DNA from: Osmia lignaria lignaria
Lineage: Eukaryota; Arthropoda; Insecta; Hymenoptera; Megachilidae
Direction of reading: 5' to 3'
Length of the DNA: 64,000 nt
Assembly: GCF_051020975.1 (NCBI RefSeq)
Contig: NC_135037.1
Coordinates: 5,828,001 to 5,892,000 of the forward strand
Notes under the pieces: model-generated
What the model was told of the DNA's origin: nothing
Seen by the model: the letters and a program-made list of their open reading frames with translations, nothing else
Databases searched by the model: none
Part shown: positions 38,520 to 48,500 of the stretch, piece after piece
Layout of the letters: every line of letters begins with the position of its first letter
How positions within the stretch are numbered: the stretch's first letter is position 1
Program-made: the position numbers and the translations under genes

Positions 38520-41500
38520 TTCATTTGCTTATAGAACAGAATTGATATTATTTTTTGAAAGTAATTCAAGGATAGGTTAAATTAGGTTAAAGTACCTATT
38601 TTATATAATTATTTACCACGCATAAAATGTAGATTTTATAGAAGGGAGAAAGCGGTTTATTGCAAAGTAACGATTCTTATTCTGTCTGAGGATCAGCACT
38701 TGAACATGACCTAGTTCGCGAAAAAGGGACGTGGCCTGTGCAGTTGGATTACCGTCGACTTTCATACGGGCTAGAATCGAACGAACTGCTCGTGAACAAG
38801 AGGTAATTAGAATCTCCGTTCTTCGTGCAAATGGGAATTTCGTGGTAGAGATAGAAAAGGAAACGAAGGGTCGAAACGGAGAGAGATTTCTGCGTTGGCT
38901 CGTTTACACCGGCTATCTGTGTTTGCCGAGCAATAGTACCAGGCCGATAACCACGCTGATGTTTGCATTGAATTTTAAACGTGTACCCCCCTTTTTGAAA
39001 TAATTCTGATAATCACCATACATTTTACTTTAATTCTAACAAATACTTTAGAAATATGGCTCCATCGAAAATGTTTCAAAATAAAAATTAAATTAAAAAA
39101 GTGCAAAATTGTATTTTTAACCGACTAAAAGAGTAGAACAATTTTAAAAGCAATACTTTAATAAAATATCAAAGAATGTTGTACAAACGGTCCGATGTAA
39201 AATATTCAATATACACGCTTCGTCGACCAGAAATTATGAACATGGAGATTAAACGTTCTCGCCCCCCTACAGATAAAGGTACCATCATGGAAATATTTTT
39301 GCGCTGCAATTGTATTGGCAGGATGCGTGTAGCGGATGACAATCGACTCGTGATAAGCGTACCACCTGCATCGAGTTTCATCGTCGATTTTCGAATTGGT
39401 CGTACGTGAATTACCAGCCCCGAATAACCGTTTGTCCCATTACAAATTTATATTAACCTTTTCTATGGAAAGTGATTGCACGATCAAATATATTATGCAT
39501 AAATTGCTTAAAAGTTACAAGAAAATTAATTGTTTCTTGTTTTAGTGGAAATAGAAGGCATAATTGCCATTTAACATCGAATAGATGGTGATAATTTTGC
39601 TCGTCACCAGGTTTCAGTTTGCAATTCTAAGTGAATGTATTCCAATCTCACGGTAAATTGTCACCGGTACGACCGTTCGAGTGTCTATTAAACTTGGAAA
39701 ATTAATTCCAATTGCAGCGTGATAGATGAGCATCGATGCGTAAGAAATTTCATTCAGCGTCACGTTACGCGCTGCTCTTCGCATATTAAAGCACGATTGT
39801 AAATTACGAAATTGAAATTTCTGAAGAATTGCTAATATTCAATGGAATATACACTTATTTATTAACTGAAATTAAATGACCATTTATAAGAATATTTTTC
39901 ATATTTATTCTTCTATTTTTAACAACAACCGAGAGAAGTACTTTTATTTCTTAAAATAACTGTAGTCATTAAGAATGTAAATTATTATTAGAGGCAATGA
40001 TCATTCGTTTCGAGAGATTCCTGTGACAAATTGACTTTTTACACCACTGCATAAGCCCTGTATTAAATACAACAAAAGCCGTGACTGCAGAACTTCAGTT
40101 GCTCTAACAAAGACAAGGAGAACGTTGTTATATTAGTTACAAGAACCGTTTTATCCAGCGAAAAGAAGCTTTTGCATATTCCGACATTATATCACTCGCG
40201 TTTTATATAATACACGGACGCGGAGTAGCAAAACAGGAAGCCGGAAAAATCGGCCGTGTCTCTCGTCGAGAGAATAAAAGCTCAGTTATAAATTGGGGGG
40301 AAACCGTGTCTCTTTTACGATTCCAAATGCAATCGAATAAAGTGTTTATATTTTTACGGTGTCCGATAAATCTAGCAACGAGCATTTTCAAAGGAATGCG
40401 ATAAAAAAATTCATTTCAATCGCGATATCTTTCATCTTGTAAACGTTTAATTTGCATAATATCAGTTAAATTTCAAAATAAAACGCTTTAATGGAAGAAT
40501 TTGAAATAAATACCTGCAGGAATGAAATAAAACAAAAAGCATACTTTCTGCTTTAATAAAGGCACGATTTAGCATTTCTCGTTTCAAAGGATTTCCATTG
40601 TTTCCAGTCGATTCTATCCATTATGTATTTACTTATTCATGCTTGAATTAATAGATTTAAATGTATCGTAGCAATGGAAAATATAAAAGTAGCAAGAACC
40701 GAGTGACCCTCTTCGTTTTAATAGGTTTCCACTGTGAAACGTTTAAATTCATCAACTGGCAAACCGAACTTACAGAAAGGTAATCAAAGAGCTGAAAGGA
40801 GCCGATGTTAAAATAATTTATTGTAGCAAGGAATTGCTTTGAAAGGTGGAAGCAAAGCGGAACGGAGCAAAGAAAAATCGTATCTACCGTTCTAAAAATG
40901 CGAGCTTTCACCATGTTTCTTTCACTCCGATCGACCTAATTTCTTCCGGCGATGCGATGAACAGGAATTCGATGAAATTTTAATTTTCGAGTGCGACAAT
41001 AGAATTGTTTCGGGACGAGCACCAGGCATGCAGTTTCAATATTTTTAATTAAAACTTTACTCGATTAAAGAATTCAACGCATCCTCGCTAGCACGATTCA
41101 AGTGAGTTTGTAATTTTCATTTTACTCGTCCGAATAGTATAACAATTTTCCAGATTTTAATTGTATTTTAATATCTTTCACAAAGGATGATTTAGCTTTT
41201 AAAAATGAAGGAACATTTTTTTTCAGTCTCTTTAATATTAAATTTTTATCAGTATTAATCGTACTGACAGTATAAGTTCAATTGCGACCTAGACCTTAAT
41301 TAATTATTCGACTTTAATTGCTGGACAGTACTCGAAGGGTTATTTTTATGAAAGTCCACGAAAAGTGGACAGGTTCGGTTTGTGTCGTGCTCATTAACTG
41401 AACTTCCGGTTTCATCGTTCCTCGACAACAAGAAACAATAGGAAGAGGGTGGACTTTGCCTAATGAGCCTCTTGTTTTCATTCAACCGTTGATGGTTACT

Positions 41501-42025
41501 CCCTTTCAGTTTCACCTGAATATCGGAGGTAAAGTCGGATTCGCGAACGAATAAATCCGAATGTTAAAAGTGTGAACATTGTGTACATCTTGATCGCGGA
41601 AGCTTTTTGGATTCAGAACGCGTGCTAAGGGAAAAATGAACTCTGCTATTTTCAATGTTACAAATGATTCAAGCTTGCGCGGCATATGGTCACCGGCTAT
41701 GCTATTTATTTCGGCTACAGTAACAAATTGATCGGCTTTTGTTGATTGTACTTAGATAAATGTACCGGTTTGCGTTGAATTGCGCGGAGAAAGATTTACA
41801 AATGTAACAGCACCAATTGTGGTAACCGAACAAATCTCTTCGCTTCAAACTAACTGGTTAACCGGTAGTCACAATTGATAATGAACAATTCACAAGTGAT
41901 TCGATAACAAAAATAATAATTTAACCCAATAACCTATATAAAGATTGCCTTAGTATTCATTATATAACCGAGGAAGGATTAAAAATATAAAATAAAATTT
42001 TACAATAATATAAATTTCATCAAAA
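38520..42025. other. Non-coding upstream region of NCLX
   Basis: A GC-richer stretch at 38700-38990 has a 90-codon frame with no recognised domain. No upstream exon with a signal peptide joining NCLX exon 1 could be fixed, although 41637-41730 contains a short open frame with a hydrophobic end. Confidence 0.35.
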
Positions 42026-42029
42026 TTAA

Positions 42030-42247
42030 CCCTCTACACTGTAGAGTCAATAGACACACTGGGTCGTTTATGTCTGAGGTGAGTTCCAAGTTTCTCCCAA
42101 TTTCCTTCCAAATATTTATTTTTCCCACTTAATCCTTTGAATATCTAACTCGACTAAAAGTATCCCAGAATTTTTGCAGATTTTTTTAAAACTGAGAAGA
42201 GTAAAAAAATTAGTCACGAACTTAAACGACCCAGTATGTAGACGGTG
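42030..42247. mobile_element. TTAA-type MITE, CCCTTCATG/CTGGGTCGTTTA family, copy 2
   Basis: TTAA lies at 42026-42029 and a degenerate TTAG follows the right end. A strong subterminal inverted repeat is present: ACTGGGTCGTTTATGT at about 42058 against TTAAACGACCCAGT at about 42222. The interior matches 8709-8917. It lies 255 bp before the predicted NCLX ATG. Confidence 0.65.
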
Positions 42248-42502
42248 TTAGTGAAAATAAAATTGCAGACGAATGGTTAATAGAAATTTGATTCCGATAA
42301 TTTCATTTTTATTCACCATCCGTAATGATCTACACTTTCCACTAAACAATTGAATTCAGTGTATTGTATATCATTTTATTTATACGGAAATGTTGACAGC
42401 ATGGTTTTCAATTGAATAAAAACAGGTTAAAAATTGTATTAACGTTTCAGCGAGAAAACAAGGATTGACACGAGTTTGGTATGGTTCGTAGATATTATAG
42501 AC

Positions 42503-42520
42503 ATGGATATTTACCAATAC
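42503..42520 (+). CDS. NCLX: NCLX coding exon 1 (tentative, 18 nt, MDIYQY)
   Basis: This is the first in-frame ATG before a good donor (TAC|GTGAGG) whose phase 0 fits exon 2. The reading frame stays open upstream to an acceptor-like TTTCAG ending at 42450. Two models are therefore possible: a 5'UTR-plus-start exon 42451-42520, or an internal coding exon fed by an upstream exon carrying a signal or targeting sequence. Without the intron the frame hits a stop soon after 42530, so splicing here is required. The start choice is the weakest part of the model. Confidence 0.45.
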
Positions 42521-45500
42521 GTGAGGTACGATTAAAATCATCAAATAAATTTGTAAATCTGTATTCTTTTATGTAATTATTAATAACAGAACGATTTTAT
42601 CGCTTCAAATATTTTTCTCTTTTTATTACATTTCAAAAATATTAATATTAAATAATTTTGTTTCGTTGAATTTAATTTGAACGAAATTTATCGAGTTTTT
42701 AATTTTATTTAGGATGATTGTTCATACGTTTGGCAAATTCCCGCTGAAAAACGTTGTGAATGGGTTATAAAAACTGAAGACTGTAACACTGATTCCGTCA
42801 TTCAATATACGGAAGTCCTATTTTGTACTTTCAGATCGGAGAATACATTTTTGTTCAGCCTTGGATTGATATTCTTAATACTATGGCTTTTATATCTGTT
42901 TCTGATGTTAGGGAGCACTGCAGACGATTTGTAAGTACTTCCTTATTAAATGTAAAACACGTTAAATAAAGAGTAGTCAGGGTAAGATACGCTAATTATT
43001 GACACCCTTAACTTCAGCAAGAATTCATAATTAATTATACGTCACATTATAAAATTTCAATCATCATACTAAATGCATCAATAATTAATTTTGGTAACTT
43101 ACTTATTACTGGAATTATTATAGAATTATAAAATTCTAATCACTATGCTAAGTGTGCCAATAATTAATTTTTATAACCTGTTTATTACTCCCATTGTCTT
43201 AATGTCCACATTTTTTTACCCTCCCTATTTCTGCACACAAGTTCAATAAAGCACAGAAGAATTACAAAACGATAGTTAATAAAATCGTAACGACAGAAAT
43301 AAAGTTTCCCCGATTTTCCATAAAACTACTGGACACGCGCCGCGTAAAGTCTTTCACGACACATTGTGTTCAGTAAAGGGTGAATTATAGCTGATCGTGT
43401 GCGTGCGAATCGACGTATTTTCACGCGGAAACTGATTCAATTTTAATCCAGACACTCGAGGAAACTTTATGTTCCACCATTAAGAAGGCAAGATTCACCT
43501 CTGTTACGTGACACCCTGCAACTTTCTACCCTAATAAAATTTTACCACGATGGTAACAATAATTCTACCATAACATCTTGAACATGACTTACACCATTTG
43601 CTCGTAGCATAAGGATTTATTGCTTTACATTTTATTCTTTAACAATTTTTAACATACCGAATGGTCACATCCTTTTTTTCTTTTACAAAAAAAGATGAAT
43701 GCTGAATTTTCACTCAAGTTCCAATCCCAGACGAAATTCGTCTTTAAACGAAGTCTGAATCAGCACCTAATTCGATTCATTTACCCAGCAGTTGCATTTA
43801 CAAACGCAGACGCATCGAAATTCGATTCCCTCTATCGAGGGGGAGAACGTCGGCGAACGTACTCGACATTCGCTCATACGACCGGAAATAAAATATCAAC
43901 CGGAGCCAACGATGAGGAGCAAGTTCGATACCGTTCCCTGTCCGGAAATCAAACATCGAGCAGGACCGATCACCGCAGATTAATTCTAACAATCTCCTCC
44001 CCCTTCTCTATTTCTCCTTTTTGTGTCTGATAAAAATTTTTACCAATTCTCAATTCGTCTAAGAACCTTAGTAATAAGTAACCATATTCTTGATGATTTT
44101 CAAAATTACGAATATGTGACACTAATGATCAAATTTAACACGTTTAATCTGGGCTGGGTAGATCTACCTATAATAATTATATGTAGGTAGATCAAAAATC
44201 TGATTATTAGAAATTTTAATTAGGTAGAATATAGTATGATAAAAAATTCGATTTTCCTACTGAAGCAATTAAAAGAAAAAAAGAAAAAAAAAGAAAATGA
44301 AGGATCACAGCTCGTGAAAAATAAATGGACAATAATACTTTAGAAAATAGTATCAAAATAACCGGACCATCCTTTATGTTACAAAACATCATTTATCAGC
44401 TTAGGGTGGGTCGTTCGAAGGATAATATCATATACGGTTTGGGGTTACAATTCCCTCCACTTGATCCTCGACACCCAACTTGGGCTCATCTTTTTTTTAT
44501 TCTGTCTATCTGTGCAGCTTTTGCCCGTCACTGGCGGTGATAGCCAGTATAATGCAGCTATCGGACAGTATAGCCGGGGTGACGATATTGGCATTCGGAA
44601 ACGGTGCACCTGACATCTTCACGTCTCTCGTATCGGCTAGCGAAGAGGGGATAATAATGTTTACAGAGTTAATTGGCGCCGGTGTCTTTGTTACGACAAT
44701 GATCGCTGGATCGATCGCCGTGGTCAAACCCTTTCGAGTCCCCTTGAAACTCCTTATGAGGGATGCTTGTTTTTATATGATGTCGATATGTTGGATCAGC
44801 TACGTCGTGAATGATGAAATTGTTTACATTTGGGAAGCTGTCAGTACGTATACGGTTCACTTTAAGTATTAGAGTACATTAATACCCGTTTAAGGGTAGT
44901 GGACAATTTTAGGAATAAAAACATTGAATTTTTTAATATTTTTTTATTTGATAATAGACAGTATTTGAAATCAAAATCTATAATTGAAACAATTTCTTGG
45001 ATATACTATAAATGGGCGAAAAATGGTTACAAAGTTGGGTCCGATTTATGAATTGATAGACAAAATTTTAGAAAAATACTTCTCTTGTAAAATCACGTTT
45101 TTCGGTACTCATGTTCCTTTTTCTTAGTAACCATTTTACTGATCGTGTTGTGTGCTCTTACTATTAAGGGTGATACATACTAAAGTCAAAGACCTTTTTG
45201 ATTCCGAATATTGTCTCCTATCAAATAATATCTTTTGACCCGAAAAAATGCCCACTACCCTTAAGTATCGCAAGTACAGGAATTTAAAATCTTCCAATTA
45301 GCACGTGTCGATTAATAAATAATATTTGTAATAAAGTTACGTATGGATAATAGGTATTGTTTAAATAAGTCGGCCGCTCCGTTTTCAGCAAACTAACACA
45401 TAGACTCTAATCGCGGCTTTTATTTCGTTGCATTGTTATCTAACTCGAACATTGAAATCGTAGTTCGCGTAACTCCTACGTAGGAGTACTTTCATGTATA

Positions 45501-48500
45501 GCCCGAACATTGCATATTCCGAGAAGCAGTGAACTTTAGGGAATTGTAGAAAGTTTCTTGTAAAGTTATATGCAACGCTACCAGGTTTACTGGAACAAGT
45601 TTGGTAGATACGTGAAAAATTGCTATTCTTAATTGTATAAAACGAGAACGATTCCTTGCAGTAGGGTAACATTAATAAACACGATAATTTGTTTCTAGAA
45701 TTTATATATTATGTGAATTTCAAACGAAAATTTTTAACGAAAAATTCAAAATTAGAGTAGAGAAAAATGAATAATGATTAATTTTTATTTTCAAGAAAAC
45801 TATCTCACGCATAGCATGTAGGTCAGAAATAAATACATACATATATGTATATGGTGAGCAAATCGTATTTCCATTTAAATTAAAACAAAGAGCGTATGGA
45901 GATCAAATGAGCTACGTGTCATGGAAGTGCAAAAGTTTATCTACGGGGACTAATAAGTAGAAACTTTATCTCATTGTCAGTAATAACAATAACTCGAGGG
46001 TGAATTTAATTAAGCACTGCCACGATCTTTCTACCGTTGGTTTCCTCGCAATCTGGCCACCGACGAATTTCTCCAGCGTTTCGCGATGAGTTTTTTAACA
46101 GCGAAAAGAGGAAAAGAGAAGCAGAATAGAAACAGAGAGAGAAAAAAAACGGGACTATTGTTGAAGCTAACGAAATCGATAGAAGAAAACAGTAAAATTC
46201 TTCGGAAGGAAACAATTGAAGCTTCCTCACGAAACAATTAAACCACCCCTTTTAAATCACCGCCAATTAAATGCGTTTTTCGTTCCGGAAAACTATTCGT
46301 TCGAAGAAGAACTGCGATTCAAATGAATTCTCTTATGAGAGTGATGCAGAATTCTAAGAAGTTAAAATTCAAAAGCTATGAGAATTTGTCTATATCTTAA
46401 AAAAAATTAAATACGTCAAATAATTAATTAAAAGTAGAGAACTTAACAAAATTCTGAATTTTGAATGAAGAAAACGTGGCACTGAATTTTGTCCTCATTT
46501 CTTAGAATTCTGTTTCATTGTGTAACGTAAAAAGGAACAAAATTAATAAGCCTCTTTTATGCCATTTCATAATTTAAGCCGAGATTTACAATGCACCTGC
46601 AAGTTTTTCTTTCGTCGTATCGTGCTTTTGTGTGACGATTAATTACGCTGACTTTTGCGTGCACCTGCAGACCCTAGCTAGGCTAACGCTTTTTAATGCT
46701 TATGCATTTTAATTTCAGGCCTTATTTTATGCTACGGACTGTTCATCGCGACGGTGATATTAATGCAGATGCACGAAACCCGCGAAGAGAAGCTGAAAAG
46801 TGCGTTTTCCGTCTTGAAAGACTCTCTCGAAACGTATCAACTCTAGTACGCTCGAAACTGGACCCGGAAGCGAATCCATTTAAAAGAATAACTTTGTGCC
46901 TGCTATTTAAACCTGCGGCGAACTTAATGCGACCGCGGCGTAATGTTATTCTTGAAAACGGGAAGTATGGAAGGAGCTATAAATTCGAGGAACTGCGCGA
47001 AGTCACGGTTTAATTAAGGAAACGGTATCATTTGATTGCAATTACGCGTTGTAATCGGAGAAGAGGGAAACTTTCGATAAAGGATAATGGTACGGAATGA
47101 CCCGTTTCTGAATTGAACGCGAGAGAAAAGTTCCTTCTGTGGTATTAAAGGGTTCAATCATCTTGACCAGTTCGAAAAATTTTCAATTCCTTTCTATCAT
47201 CGCAATCACTGATTCTTTCTGTTTAAAATTTTTCTTTGTGTGCTTTTACAGCTAGAATCCCAAATGTGTCAGATCCAAATATTCTGCGCACTTACTTGGC
47301 GAACAAGGACATTGCCAGTATTCCAAGGATTTCCACGAGGAAACGTGCTTTTGGTTTGCGAACAAAGCTCGGTACGAATGTTGCTTTCACGATTGACCAA
47401 GCGCTCTCCTATAACTGTATCAAATTAGAATAGCAATTGTTTTCATGAATGTTTGATTTGCACTTGCGAAAGTGCTTTTTAGATGGCATATTGATCCTTG
47501 CGTGGCATTTGTTGCGAAAACTTTTTCTTTTTGCAAAGTTTTATAATGTGTTTTTATATTTCAGATGTTGCAGTTGCAACCGAATTACAAAGTGAACAAA
47601 TTCGTGGAAATCTGTCGTTACCAGAGGAACCTGAAGAGATAGAAGACCCAAACAGACCAAAGGGTCTTTTCAAAGAATTTCTATACGATATCAATCCAAT
47701 AAGCAAGGATGATTGGACGAGCGCTAACTGGGTCTTTAAAATCATTTTAATTATACGATCACCTGTCATGCTGCTACTTCAATTATTTATCCCGCTTGTG
47801 AACACCACTGCGACGATGAGGGGCTGGTCCAAGCTGCTAAATTGCTTCCAGCTGTGTATGACACCGACCTTTGCGTTGTTTCTATTAAACGGTTAGTCGT
47901 ATTAATTGTCGCGACTTCTACGGTAGCCGTTATAAATTGTCCGCTCTAATAAAAGCTCCAGGTTTCCCAGAAAATATTTTCAGTCGCGGTGAAATATAAG
48001 CTGGCACTTTTTGTAACGTACAAATTGCCCTTTTTTAGGCAAAATTAAAACAAACTGGCACAGATTTTTACACGACTTTCGCGTTATTTATTTTGCTGAA
48101 CCTTAATGAACGTGTTGATATACTGTGTACATCTTTCATGAAATTTTCCAAAGACTAGAAAGGTCGTTTGCAAAATACGAATACATGCGACATGGAATTC
48201 ATTAAGTATTAAGACCGTCCGGAAGGTCGGCGACGCATGGGACTTGGACTCTGTTTCTTTTGTCTCGAGTGGAACTTAAGTTTTTATTATTCAATACCAT
48301 TGGATAGAATTTGAACTTAGAAACTTCTTTCTTAATTTTCTTGACATAGATATCAAGAATCCGTCCTGAAGGTCGGCGACACACGGGACTTAGACTCTGT
48401 TCCCTCTGTCTTTAATTTTATTTATCAATTTTGTTTTACGTAAAGTACACATTTACTAAATGCAGCTGGTCCTTTGAAATAGAGTTTCAATTTAAAGTGC

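Noticed and set aside
44480..44517. In-frame ATG upstream of NCLX exon 3
   Set aside because: Exon 2 phase and the CTGTGCAG acceptor require entry at 44518; the upstream stretch is intron.
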